NCBI GenBank assembly: GCA_041660045.1 | Contig: JBAZXA010000006.1 | Coordinates: 1 to 64,000, forward strand | Direction of reading: 5' to 3' | Source of the DNA: WM-3-3 sp041660045 | GTDB lineage: Bacteria > Pseudomonadota > Gammaproteobacteria > Methylococcales > Methylomonadaceae | Length of the DNA: 64,000 bases | Shown: piece by piece, positions 18,530-27,342 of the stretch | How the letters are laid out: every line of letters starts with the position of its first letter | Position numbering within the stretch: position 1 is the first letter of the stretch | Notes under the pieces: model-generated | The model's database searches: none | What the model was told of the DNA's origin: nothing | Seen by the model: the letters and a program-made list of their open reading frames with translations, nothing else | Made by a program: the position numbers and the translations under genes

Positions 18530-18558
18530 AAAAAAGGCCGGACTCCCTGGCCTTTTTT
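18530..18558. terminator. Bidirectional intrinsic terminator
   Basis: AAAAAAGGCC (18530-18539) pairs with GGCCTTTTTT (18549-18558) across a nine-base loop. The A and T runs on both sides make it usable for the GST gene (rightward) and for the convergent PEP-CTERM gene (leftward). Confidence 0.9.
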
Positions 18559-18577
18559 ATCTTGAGGATTGTTAAAT

Positions 18578-19830
18578 TTAATTTGCGCGTTTATGTCTTG
18601 AGTTACCCAGCAAGCCGATAATACCTGAGCCGAACAGCCATACCGCTGCTGGTACAGGCACTACCGATGCTCTATTTGCATTCAAGACAATTGAGTGGTC
18701 AAAATAAGAAGCAGTAAATGAAACTCCAGCTTCAAACCCTGTCGCAACAATATTGCTGAAAAGACCATTAATATCACTAATATCAGCCATGCCATCATCA
18801 AACGTTGTAATGGTAAAACTATCGCCCGAAAATGGGTTATAACCGCCGAAGCTTTCAATTTTAAGTGTACCGGCAAGATTGATGTCTCCCAGTACGTTTA
18901 ATTGATCAAAATTGGTCAGAGAGCCTAACTGCACATTAAAAATACCGGTTGACGTTAGAGTGTAATCTCCAGCTATAGTCAAAGTACAAATATCACCAAC
19001 ACCAGGTGATAAAGTTCCGGAATTTACCAAAGCTGTTGAAGCATTCAAAGTTTGGTAAGTACCGTTGCCTTCCAAAGTACCTTGATTGTTGAAGTTTGAA
19101 TTCTGGACTTGAAAAGTTGTGCCTACATCAACTTTTACGATACCTTGGTTGGTAAAACTAGAATTCAGTTGTAACCTTCCGGAGTTCACATCAATCGTAC
19201 CGATGTTGTTGAAGGCGTCATCCACCGTGGTGGTATTGTTGGCGCCATCTCCGCTGGCAATGAAAGTACCGGTGCCAGTGTTGTCAATAGTACCCGAACC
19301 TGCACCGCCGGACTGGCCGTTGAAGGTGTTGTTGAACAACAGTTGGCCACCGTTCCAGGCTAGGGCAGCCTCATTGCGCAAGGTGCGGCCGCCGTCTAAG
19401 CGGAAGTCGCTGCTACAAATGGTAGTGGCACCCTGCAGGGTAGTGGTGCTGCTGCCGTGGTGGTCGCCGAAAATGATGTTAGTTGAGCCTGAAATTATTG
19501 ACGTTCCAGAGCCGCCTAATGAGCCGTTCGATTGGTCCTGAGCGCCTATTGACGAATTTGTTGTTGTTTGTAAAGTTTCACCAGTAGAGAAAGTTGTCCT
19601 GTGCCAAGGAATGATGAAACATTAACTGAGCCCGAGCGGAAAACAGTATTAAATCTACGGAGCAATACATCGTCAGTCGATCCAGGCACAACTCCAGTGC
19701 TCCAGTTTACGGGTAGATCCCCAAAATTATTATTGATACCAACCCAATTAACAGTATAAGATTGGGCATGGCTACCGGCGCTTACAAAGGCTAAAGTTAT
19801 AGCTAAAACAGTTTTACTTTTCGTGGGCAT
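18578..19830 (-). pseudogene. PEP-CTERM secreted protein, interrupted by one frameshift
   Basis: Two frames form one gene of about 416 codons. 19830 leftward encodes a signal peptide (KTVLAITLAFVSAGSHAQS) and a passenger start. Near 19590 the frame must move by one base, as from a single-base loss; the new frame continues TFSTGETLQTTTNSS and runs without stop into repeats such as NNTGTIDV/NSGRLQLN and NNQGTLEGNGTYQTL, typical of beta-helical surface proteins. The end is VPVPAAVWLFGSGIIGLLGN plus a basic tail, a clear PEP-CTERM exosortase signal. The apparent start at 19381 is an internal TTG. Either a recent pseudogene or a sequencing error. Confidence 0.75.
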
Positions 19831-20198
19831 TCTCGTATCTCCATCGCTATAGTTCAGTGCTTAAATAAAATTACTGTGTTTAATTAGCTATGACTAGTTA
19901 TTTAAAATTTGAACTAAGTCACACTTTTTAATTATCAGTTAGACAATACTATTTGTTAACTTAGTGGTGAAAGTACTGATATTGATGGTGAAAGTAGGTG
20001 TTTTCGTGGTGAATGTTTTGGAAAACTCTGTTTCTGATGCTAAAAATTGCAAAGGTTACAAAGCTATGAAAAAGCAAAAATTTTTCATTTGCTGAGAATC
20101 GTGGCAGTGAAGAGCAACAAAGCAGCAATTTTTAGTCCAGGGTTGGCGTAGGGCCAGGCGGGTTATTGCAGAGAAGTAGAGACAACCCGTAAGGCATT
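19831..20198. other. Upstream region of the PEP-CTERM gene up to the IS end
   Basis: No gene is seen. The AT-rich part near 19850-19990 probably holds the promoter of the leftward PEP-CTERM gene and includes a repeated TGGTGAAAGTA phrase. The part nearest the insertion sequence shows nothing recognisable. Confidence 0.3.
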
Positions 20199-21049
20199 TT
20201 AGATAGTAGCGTCATAAGATAGCCGCCTAAAGTGCGATGCACCTGATCTGTATGGCGGCTAAGAAAGACGCGGTGTTTTTAGCGTACCGCGTTGCAATGC
20301 CCGCCAGCGATTGAGGTATAAGAATGGGTTTTCCACCAAGTGCCGATGCCGATAAAGAGCCTCGCCATAGTTCCGCGGCTGCTTACGGTTTCGGCGCGTC
20401 GGTATCACGGCATTCATTCCGCCCGCTTCGGCTTGAGCCACGACGGCGTCGCTGTCATAGCCCTTATCCGTTAGCGGTATAGGGCTCCAGCCCTTCGATC
20501 AAGGTTGCAGCCTGTGAACAATCCGCAACGGTACCAGACGTAACAAGCATTCTTATCGGCATACCATGCGCATCCACGGCCAAATGTATCTTACTGTTAA
20601 GCCCCCCCGTTTGTGACCCCCATGTCTTGGTTGCCCCTTTTTCTCCTGCGGCGTGGGGATGAACCTTGACATGGCTGGCGTCGATCATCAGCCATTCATA
20701 GTCGGGCTCAGTTACCAACTGTTCAAGCAACGCTTCCCAAATGCTCTTGTCCCGCCAGCAGCAAAACCGGCGGTGCGTGTTTTTCCAGTCGCCGTAGTCC
20801 GGCGGTAAGTCACGCCACGGCACGCCCGTGCGCAAAATCCAGAATACCGCGTTAATAAATAGGCGGTTGTCTTTCGCTGTGCCACCCCAGGCGCCTTTGC
20901 GACCGGGCGAGCTGGATTCCAACAAATCCCAAACCCGGTCAGATATATCGTGTCGGCGGTGCGCTGGCTCTGACATGCCTTATCCTTCGAAATTATTGAG
21001 ATACAGAGACTATCTAATAATTCTTTTAACTTGTGACGACACTATCTAA
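20199..21049. mobile_element. IS5-family insertion sequence, 851 bp
   Basis: The left end TTAGATAGTAGCGTCATAAG (20199-) and the inverted right end TTAGATAGTGTCGTCACAAG (ending 21049) form imperfect terminal inverted repeats with about 16 of 20 matches. They enclose a transposase in two frames on the minus strand. The size fits the IS427-like branch of IS5. A clear target duplication was not identified, as the ends are AT-rich. The element lies just upstream of the lasso-B2-like gene. Confidence 0.85.
20259..20976 (-). CDS. IS5-family transposase in two frames
   Basis: The first frame (20464-20976, 170 residues) encodes the N-terminal helical region and the first catalytic Asp (MIDASHVKVHPHAAG), then GGLNSKIHLAVDAHGMPIR. 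It stops shortly before the second Asp. The other frame continues PLTDKGYDSDAVV (second Asp) and runs to 20259 with NPFLYLNRWRAL near the C-terminal Glu region (HLVENPFL). In IS427-type elements two overlapping frames joined by programmed frameshifting are usual. No obvious A6G-type slippery site is visible at the junction near 20470, so this copy may instead be inactivated. Confidence 0.75.
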
Positions 21050-21122
21050 CCTTGGCCTGCAAAAAACAGCATTGATACCTAAATGAATACGCGCAGTGAT
21101 TTTTCCTGTTTTCCAGTTTCGT

Positions 21123-21593
21123 ATGTCCTGGTTAGTCCGCAAGGCCTGTAGTTTTGCGCATCGTTCAGCGTTCGAGCAAGCGTGGTTTTTACCCTGCTGG
21201 GTATTGCTTGGGATTTGCCGCTTGGCTATTTTAGTTATTCCATTTCGCCACTTTGCGCCTTGCTTAGGCATGCCTATGGGTACCGCTGCTTGGCTGGCCC
21301 TGGTCGGCTTAGACGGCGAAGCCCAGGCTTTGTCCATTGCTAGGATTATAGGTATGGCTTCGCGCTACACGCCGTGGAAGTCAAACTGTTTTCCACAAGC
21401 CTTGGCGGCAGGGATTTTACTTAAACTTTACGGCATTCCCTATAGCCTGTTCTTCGGTATCGAGAATAAAAGTGGAACGTTACGGGCAGCCCATGCCTGG
21501 GTATTTGCCGGGAAAGTACCGGTGACTGGCGGTGACAGCTTCGGGAAATTTACCGTGGTTGGTTGTTTTGTTTCGCCTAGCCGATCACTTTAA
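21123..21593 (+). CDS. Lasso-B2-like cysteine protease (transglutaminase-like fold)
   Basis: A 156-residue protein; GTG 21096 is an alternative start adding nine residues. Residues about 20-45 are hydrophobic (LLGICRLAILVIPF). The C-terminal half contains YTPWKSNCFPQALAAGILL with the catalytic Cys, GIPYSLFFGIE, and AHAWVFAGKVPVTGG with the catalytic His. This is the layout of stand-alone B2 peptidases of lasso-peptide pathways. No precursor peptide, B1 (RRE) or lactam synthetase is seen nearby. Related B2 proteins also occur in non-lasso gene sets, so the substrate is open. The IS5 element sits about 74 bp upstream and may have separated it from partners. Confidence 0.75.
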   Translation: MSWLVRKACSFAHRSAFEQAWFLPCWVLLGICRLAILVIPFRHFAPCLGMPMGTAAWLALVGLDGEAQALSIARIIGMASRYTPWKSNCFPQALAAGILLKLYGIPYSLFFGIENKSGTLRAAHAWVFAGKVPVTGGDSFGKFTVVGCFVSPSRSL

Positions 21594-21672
21594 GCAATGT
21601 CATCGGCTTGAAAGCTGATGAGAAACTCGACTAAAATTCGATTTATAACAACACTTTTGTACAACAATAATC

Positions 21673-22284
21673 ATGCCTGCCAGTCAAATCGTTCGACATA
21701 ACGCCACAGTTACCCGTGAGCATAGACAGCAGTTAAACGGGCATAAATCAGTGATAATATGGTTTACCGGCCTGTCGGCTTCAGGCAAGTCTACGTTGGC
21801 GCATGCTGTTGAAGAGCAATTGCATCGTTGTGGTTACCGCACTTTTGTTTTAGACGGTGACAATATACGTTACGGTTTATGTAAAGATTTAGGTTTCACA
21901 GATCAAGATAGAAAAGAAAATATCCGCCGAGTTGCGGAGCTTGCAAAATTATTGTTGGAGGCTGGGGTGATAACGCTTGCTGCTTTTATTTCCCCTTTCA
22001 ATACCGAAAGGCAACAAGTTAGGGAACTCGTTCCAGAAGGTGATTTTTTTGAGATTTATTGCAAATGTGAAATCGCTGTTTGTGAACAACGTGATCCCAA
22101 AGGCTTATATAAAAAAGCTAGGCTTGGGGAAATTACCAATTTTACAGGTATATCTTCCTCTTATGAGGCTCCCCAAAAGCCGGAATTAATCTTAGAAACC
22201 GACAAATTTAAATTAAACGAATGTGTTAATCAAGTCCTAACGTTTCTAGAATTTATGGGCATTCTTAGCTCGCCTTATAAATAA
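21673..22284 (+). CDS. cysC: Adenylylsulfate (APS) kinase
   Basis: A 203-residue enzyme phosphorylating APS to PAPS in the cytoplasm. The P-loop GLSASGKST begins at residue 33 and is the exact CysC form. LDGDNIRYGLCKDLGF binds the adenine/APS part, and AFISPFNTER carries the conserved Ser of the intermediate. DPKGLYKKARLGEITNFTGI is the mobile lid. The length is typical. PAPS could feed sulfate assimilation or sulfation of surface sugars. It lies 79 bp after the B2-like protease gene; no sulfurylase or sulfotransferase is in the window. Confidence 0.93.
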   Translation: MPASQIVRHNATVTREHRQQLNGHKSVIIWFTGLSASGKSTLAHAVEEQLHRCGYRTFVLDGDNIRYGLCKDLGFTDQDRKENIRRVAELAKLLLEAGVITLAAFISPFNTERQQVRELVPEGDFFEIYCKCEIAVCEQRDPKGLYKKARLGEITNFTGISSSYEAPQKPELILETDKFKLNECVNQVLTFLEFMGILSSPYK

Positions 22285-22334
22285 TTGACGGTATAAACCC
22301 TAACCAGTCCATCTAGTGTCCGCCATTAAACCGC

Positions 22335-22922
22335 TTACTTTTTTTCCAAGTTAATAAGAAAGCCATCTACATAGCTGGCGGGTAAATTGAGCTGCTCATC
22401 AGGTTGATTGGCAGTTGCCAAGGTCAGTTTTAAGCCTGCATTGCGGGCTAGTTCCAAATCTTTTTGGGTTAAAACCACGCTAAACCTATCGCGGTACAAG
22501 CATGAGGAGATTAAGCTGTTAAAAATTTGGCAGCGTTCAGTTTCATGTTGGTAAAGGGATATTTTGTGGGTTTGTGGCGCATCATTAATCTTGGCTAGGG
22601 CATAATGTCTGGGGTTACCGCCATAGCGGGCGTCTACCAATAGCCGTAGGTCTTTGGGAACTTTGTTTTCAGGGACTTCTGCCGCGGCTAGGCGGTAAGC
22701 TATGGTGTCGTAGCCATAAAATAAGGTGCGGTAATGGCTAATATTAAGTTCAGGTGCAGCCCTTAACACTTCAGCGGGTTGATCCAGCATGGCGGCCAGC
22801 TTTATTTCCTGGGTCTTAGCAGCAGACGGGAGGTCACCGGATAATTGCGTACAACCAGCAATTAATAGGGGAAACAGCAATATTAAGCGCCAGCCTAGAT
22901 GTAGTTGGATTTTGCGGTTCAT
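22335..22922 (-). CDS. Lipoprotein of unknown function
   Basis: A 195-residue protein with a signal peptide ending in a lipobox (LLIAGC, Cys near residue 24), so lipid-anchored in the envelope. The mature part has no motif I recognise. It contains four further cysteines near the middle (CQIF, SCLYRD). It is convergent with cysC and divergent from the kdp operon. No function is proposed. Confidence 0.65.
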   Translation of the reverse strand: MNRKIQLHLGWRLILLFPLLIAGCTQLSGDLPSAAKTQEIKLAAMLDQPAEVLRAAPELNISHYRTLFYGYDTIAYRLAAAEVPENKVPKDLRLLVDARYGGNPRHYALAKINDAPQTHKISLYQHETERCQIFNSLISSCLYRDRFSVVLTQKDLELARNAGLKLTLATANQPDEQLNLPASYVDGFLINLEKK

Positions 22923-23278
22923 AGTGCAGCCCTCTGTGCATTCGTTGTGTTTACTGGCCTAGTGAGGCAGTAAAGCTTAAAGCAATCTTGATTTTATTAA
23001 GTTCCACTATGCCATGGGTGGCCAACCATGGCAATGTGTTAGATACAACTAGCCTTATTAATTTTAGCTATCAACTCCAGCCAACCTTTAAGGCTGATCG
23101 TATGCAGTTTATATCTGACCCGGCGTAGGGTTCAGCCAACTAAAGTTAGCGGGTTTCAAGGCACCCTATCAAGAATTTTTACAGCATTTTTACAGGGAGT
23201 TCACGTACAGTGTTTAGCCATGCCCACACCGACTTTTGGGATGGGGTCTTAGTTGTCGTTATATGCCAGGGGGTAGTT
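22923..23278. other. kdp upstream region
   Basis: No gene is seen between the lipoprotein gene and the first small kdp frame. The region should contain the kdp promoter; the direct repeats at 23175-23195 are the only clear signal. CATGG-containing short repeats near 23010-23030 are noted without a function. Confidence 0.4.
23175..23195. promoter_or_regulatory. Candidate KdpE operator (tandem repeat)
   Basis: The ten-base word ATTTTTACAG occurs twice, starting at 23175 and 23186, an 11-bp period (one helical turn). OmpR-type response regulators, including KdpE, bind such tandem repeats, and the T-rich TTTTTACA word resembles the E. coli KdpE site. It lies about 100 bp before the first small frame of the kdp operon. 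The site is seen; the binding is inference. Confidence 0.55.
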
Positions 23279-23371
23279 ATGGATGTGATTAGCCTATGCG
23301 GGGTTAGCCTGTTTTTTGGCCTTACCGCGTTGTTTATTAAAGCCTGCGTAAATCTGGGGTCACTAAAATGA
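23279..23371 (+). CDS. Small membrane protein upstream of KdpF (30 residues)
   Basis: ATG 23279 follows AGGGGGTAGTT, a strong ribosome binding site. The 30-residue product, beginning MDVISLCGVSLFFGLTALFI, is a single hydrophobic helix with one Lys before and one at the C terminus. Its TGA overlaps the kdpF ATG (ATGA), indicating translational coupling. Too short for standard gene calling. It may be a further Kdp accessory subunit like KdpF; comparable short frames before kdpF exist in other proteobacteria as far as I recall. The function is untested. Confidence 0.65.
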   Translation: MDVISLCGVSLFFGLTALFIKACVNLGSLK

Positions 23372-23457
23372 GTTGGGTATATTTACTAAGCGCTGGTTTA
23401 GCGCTATTGGTGTTTATTTACTTGGTGGCGGCATTATTTTATCCGGAGAAATTTTGA
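23368..23457 (+). CDS. kdpF: Potassium-transporting ATPase subunit F
   Basis: A 29-residue single-helix membrane peptide: MSWVYLLSAGLALLVFIYLV then AALFYPEKF-stop. The FYPEKF ending is the KdpF signature. Length (29) equals the E. coli protein. KdpF stabilises the KdpABC complex in the inner membrane. Its start overlaps the preceding small frame, and its TGA overlaps the kdpA ATG (TGATG), so the first three genes are coupled. Confidence 0.93.
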   Translation: MSWVYLLSAGLALLVFIYLVAALFYPEKF

Positions 23458-25265
23458 TGACGGCGCAAGGATTACTGCAAATCGTTTTATATTTGTTGGT
23501 GTTATTGGCTTTGGCGCAGCCTTTGGGGATGTATATGGCTTGGGTTTATCAAGATAAGCCGGTGGCGTTACAATCAGGCTTCGCAAGCTTGGAGCAATGC
23601 CTTTACCGGCTTAGCGGAGTTGATCCCAAGCGGGAAATGCGCTGGCCACAATATGCCTTGGCTTTACTTGTGTTTAATGGCTTGGGGTTATTGAGTGTTT
23701 ATGCCTTGCAACGTTGGCAAGCGGATTTGCCTTTAAACCCACAGGGTTTGCCGGCGATTAGCGCGGATTCAGCTTTTAATAGCGCAGTGAGTTTTGCCAC
23801 CAACACCAATTGGCAAGCTTATAGTGGTGAAACCACGATGAGCTATTTAAGCCAGATGTTGGGCTTAACGGTACAAAACTTTTTGTCTGCCGCCACTGGC
23901 ATGGCGGTGTTAGTGGCTTTAATCCGCAGTTTTACCCGGCGTAATAGCGACACGATCGGCAATTTTTGGCTAGATATGACGCGTGGCGTGGTGTACATAT
24001 TATTACCATTAGCCTTCTTGCTGGCGCTGATATTAGTTGGGCAAGGTGTAGTACAAACCCTTAAACCTTATCAAACAGTGGCGTTGCCGGTAGCTTGGGC
24101 GAATCAAAATATGCCGTTAACCAGCAATGGCAATAGCTCTGGTGTAGCCGTGCTTGAAAGCGCAAACACTCAAACCCAAACCTTAGCCATGGGGCCTGCG
24201 GCATCGCAAATTGCTATTAAACAATTGGGTACCAATGGGGGTGGTTTTTTTAATGTTAATTCTGCGCATCCGTTTGAGAATCCTACGCCGTTATCAAATT
24301 TTTTAGAAATGTTAGCCATCTTGCTGATACCGGCGGCGTTGTGCCATAGCTTTGGTGCAATGGTGGGTGACCATCGCCAAGGTTGGGTGATGCTGGCGGC
24401 GATGAGTTTAGTGTTAGTTGCTTTTATAGCGCTGACTGTGAGTGCTGAGCAAAGCGGTAATCCGGCTTTAACCAGCCTAGGTGTGGATCAAATCGCATCA
24501 GGGCAACAAGCTGGCGGCAATATGGAGGGCAAGGAAAGCCGGTTTGGTATAGTTAACTCGGCGTTATGGGCGGTGGCCACGACGGCAGCATCAAATGGTT
24601 CAGTGAATGCCATGCATGATTCGTTTACGCCATTAGGCGGTTTGGCGCCTTTGTTATTAATCCAATTGGGTGAGGTTATCTTTGGCGGCGTGGGTTCTGG
24701 ATTGTATGGCATGCTGGTGTTTGCCATTGTTGCCGTGTTTATTGCGGGTCTTATGATAGGTCGTACCCCGGAATATCTGGGTAAAAAAATTGAAGCGTTT
24801 GAGATGAAAATGGCGGCTCTGGTGATTTTAATTCCAGCTTTAATGGTGCTAGGTGGCAGCGCACTCGCATTAATGCTGGATGTGGGCAAAGCGGCGGTTT
24901 TTAATCCTGGGGCGCATGGTTTTAGCGAAGTGCTATATGCGTTTTCTTCCGCGGGTAATAACAATGGCAGCGCGTTTGCCGGTTTGTCAGCTAACGTGCC
25001 GTTTTATAACTATGCCTTGGGTATCGTGATGTTATTTTCTAGATTTTGGCTCATCGTACCCGTTTTAGCTATAGCCGGATCTTTGGCGGCAAAAAAAATA
25101 GTGCCGACAGGGGCGGGTACTTTGCCTACCCATACACCCTTATTTGCCGCATTATTGATTATGACGGTGGTCATGGTGGGGGCATTAACTTATGTGCCAG
25201 CCTTAGCGCTAGGCCCTATCGTTGAACATCTGCACATGGTTGCCAATGCACAGGGGGCGTTATGA
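23457..25265 (+). CDS. kdpA: Potassium-transporting ATPase subunit A
   Basis: A 602-residue polytopic membrane protein, the K+ channel-like subunit of the Kdp pump. The start ATG 23457 overlaps the kdpF stop; the longer frame from 23373 reads through kdpF out of frame and is not used. Selectivity-filter-like segments are present: NTNWQAYSGE, QLGTNGGGFFNVNSAHPFENP, ASNGSVNAMHDS and SSAGNNNGSAFAG, one in each of four MPM repeats. The length is normal for the family (about 560-600). It ends with a four-base overlap into kdpB. Confidence 0.96.
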   Translation: MTAQGLLQIVLYLLVLLALAQPLGMYMAWVYQDKPVALQSGFASLEQCLYRLSGVDPKREMRWPQYALALLVFNGLGLLSVYALQRWQADLPLNPQGLPAISADSAFNSAVSFATNTNWQAYSGETTMSYLSQMLGLTVQNFLSAATGMAVLVALIRSFTRRNSDTIGNFWLDMTRGVVYILLPLAFLLALILVGQGVVQTLKPYQTVALPVAWANQNMPLTSNGNSSGVAVLESANTQTQTLAMGPAASQIAIKQLGTNGGGFFNVNSAHPFENPTPLSNFLEMLAILLIPAALCHSFGAMVGDHRQGWVMLAAMSLVLVAFIALTVSAEQSGNPALTSLGVDQIASGQQAGGNMEGKESRFGIVNSALWAVATTAASNGSVNAMHDSFTPLGGLAPLLLIQLGEVIFGGVGSGLYGMLVFAIVAVFIAGLMIGRTPEYLGKKIEAFEMKMAALVILIPALMVLGGSALALMLDVGKAAVFNPGAHGFSEVLYAFSSAGNNNGSAFAGLSANVPFYNYALGIVMLFSRFWLIVPVLAIAGSLAAKKIVPTGAGTLPTHTPLFAALLIMTVVMVGALTYVPALALGPIVEHLHMVANAQGAL

Positions 25266-27331
25266 GCAGCCCATCTACCAGCATCTTGCTGGAGCCGCGT
25301 ATCGTAAAGCTGGCGCTCATTGCCGCGTTAGTTAAGTTAACGCCCGCGCAACAATGGAAAAATCCGGTTATGTTTGTGGTTTACTTAGCAAGTTTGTTAA
25401 CCACTGTCTTATGGCTGCAGGCCCTGCAAGGTAACAGCCAAGAACCCGCCAGTTTTATTTTATCGATTAGCTTATGGCTGTGGTTTACTGTGTTATTCGC
25501 CAATTTTGCCGAAGCGGTAGCGGAAGGCCGCAGTAAAGCGCAAGCGGCATTTTTACGCACGGCCAAACGCGATATTGCCGCCAAAAAACTCGAGGAGCCA
25601 CGTTATGGCGGCAATTACGCAACAGTAGCCGGTTCCGTATTGCGTAAAGGCGATGTTGTGTTAATTGAAGCGGGTGATTTTATCCCTGGTGATGGTGATG
25701 TTATTGAAGGCGTGGCCTCAGTGGATGAAAGCGCAATCACCGGGGAGAGTGCGCCTGTGATCCGTGAGTCTGGTGGTGATTTTAGCTCGGTGACGGGGGG
25801 CACGCGGGTATTATCAGATTGGTTAGTGGTGAAAATTTCAGCCAATCCCGGTGAGACCTTTTTGGATAGGATGATTTCTATGGTGGAAGGCTCTAAACGG
25901 CAAAAAACACCGAATGAAATCGCTTTGACCATTTTATTGGTGGCCTTAACTTTAGTGTTTTTAATGGCTACCGTCAGCTTACTGCCCTTTTCACTGTATA
26001 GCGTGTCCAGTTCTGGCACGGGCCAACCAATTAGTATTACCGTACTGGTGGCTTTGCTGGTATGCCTAATTCCGACGACCATCGGCGGCTTGTTATCAGC
26101 AATTGGGGTGGCAGGCATAGGCCGTATGATGCAAAAAAACGTGATAGCCACTTCAGGCCGCGCGGTAGAAGCGGCAGGTGATGTTGATGTTTTATTGCTG
26201 GATAAAACCGGAACGATAACCTTAGGCAACCGCCAAGCCTCGGCCTTTATAGTGGCTAACGGGGTAAGCGAAGCCCAGTTTGCCGATGCCGCACAATTAG
26301 CATCGTTAGCTGATGAAACGCCGGAAGGCCGTAGTATTGTGGTATTAGCCAAGCAAAAATTTGGCATCCGCGAACGTGATGTACAATCCTTAGGTGCTAC
26401 TTTTATCCACTTTAGTGCACAAACCCGTATGAGCGGGGTGAATTTGGCAGGACGGCAAATCCTTAAGGGTGCCGAAGATGCTATCCGTACTTATGTGCTT
26501 GAACAAGGTGGTGAATTTCCAGAGGAAGTCAAACACACCGTTAGTGAGGTTGCAAGGCGAGGTAGTACACCGTTAGTGGTTGCTGAAGGCGCTAAAGCTT
26601 TAGGCGTCATTGAATTAAAAGATGTCGTGAAGGGCGGCATTAAAGAGCGCTTTATCGAATTACGTCAAATGGGCATTAAAACCATTATGATTACAGGCGA
26701 TAACAGGCTAACCGCAGCTGCGATAGCTGCCGAAGCCGGGGTTGATGATTTTTTGGCGGAGGCGACACCAGAAGCTAAGTTACAACTGATCCGCCAACAC
26801 CAGGCTGATGGCCGTTTAGTGGCCATGACGGGTGACGGCACTAACGATGCCCCAGCGTTAGCCCAAGCGGATGTAGCCGTGGCCATGAACAGCGGCACGC
26901 AGGCGGCGAAAGAAGCTGGCAATATGGTGGATTTGGATTCTAACCCTACCAAATTGATAGAAATTGTAGAAACTGGCAAGCAAATGTTAATGACCCGTGG
27001 CGCCTTAACTACATTCAGCATAGCCAACGACATCGCCAAATATTTTGCCATTATCCCAGCGGCTTTCACCACTACCTATCCGGCATTAAACGCCCTTAAC
27101 GTGATGGGTTTAACAACGCCGGCCAGTGCTATTTTATCCGCGGTGATTTTTAATGCCTTAATCATCATTGCGTTAATCCCTCTGGCCTTAAAAGGCATAC
27201 GCTACCGCCCAGTTGGTGCGGAAAAATTATTGCAAAACAACTTATTAGTTTATGGTTTAGGCGGCTTAATAGTCCCGTTTATCGGCATTAAACTAATCGA
27301 CTGGCTACTGGTAGCCATGCATTGGGTATAA
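25262..27331 (+). CDS. kdpB: Potassium-transporting P-type ATPase subunit B
   Basis: The 689-residue ATP-hydrolysing subunit. Asp314 in LLLDKTGTITLGN is the phosphorylated residue. TGES (in AITGESAPV) is the actuator loop, and MTGDGTNDAPALAQADV is the hinge motif. KGAEDAIRTYV belongs to the nucleotide-binding domain. The N-terminal and C-terminal helices are complete, and the length is standard. ATP hydrolysis powers K+ uptake through KdpA. Overlaps at both ends show tight operon organisation. Confidence 0.97.
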   Translation: MSSPSTSILLEPRIVKLALIAALVKLTPAQQWKNPVMFVVYLASLLTTVLWLQALQGNSQEPASFILSISLWLWFTVLFANFAEAVAEGRSKAQAAFLRTAKRDIAAKKLEEPRYGGNYATVAGSVLRKGDVVLIEAGDFIPGDGDVIEGVASVDESAITGESAPVIRESGGDFSSVTGGTRVLSDWLVVKISANPGETFLDRMISMVEGSKRQKTPNEIALTILLVALTLVFLMATVSLLPFSLYSVSSSGTGQPISITVLVALLVCLIPTTIGGLLSAIGVAGIGRMMQKNVIATSGRAVEAAGDVDVLLLDKTGTITLGNRQASAFIVANGVSEAQFADAAQLASLADETPEGRSIVVLAKQKFGIRERDVQSLGATFIHFSAQTRMSGVNLAGRQILKGAEDAIRTYVLEQGGEFPEEVKHTVSEVARRGSTPLVVAEGAKALGVIELKDVVKGGIKERFIELRQMGIKTIMITGDNRLTAAAIAAEAGVDDFLAEATPEAKLQLIRQHQADGRLVAMTGDGTNDAPALAQADVAVAMNSGTQAAKEAGNMVDLDSNPTKLIEIVETGKQMLMTRGALTTFSIANDIAKYFAIIPAAFTTTYPALNALNVMGLTTPASAILSAVIFNALIIIALIPLALKGIRYRPVGAEKLLQNNLLVYGLGGLIVPFIGIKLIDWLLVAMHWV

Positions 27332-27342
27332 GGGGAATTACC

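Noticed and set aside
21026..21337. Minus-strand frame overlapping the IS end and the B2-like gene
   Set aside because: It crosses the IS boundary and is opposite a gene with catalytic motifs; an accidental frame.
24488..24964. Long antisense frames within kdpA, kdpB and the RND permease
   Set aside because: They are low-complexity shadows of well-supported coding sequences in the opposite frame.
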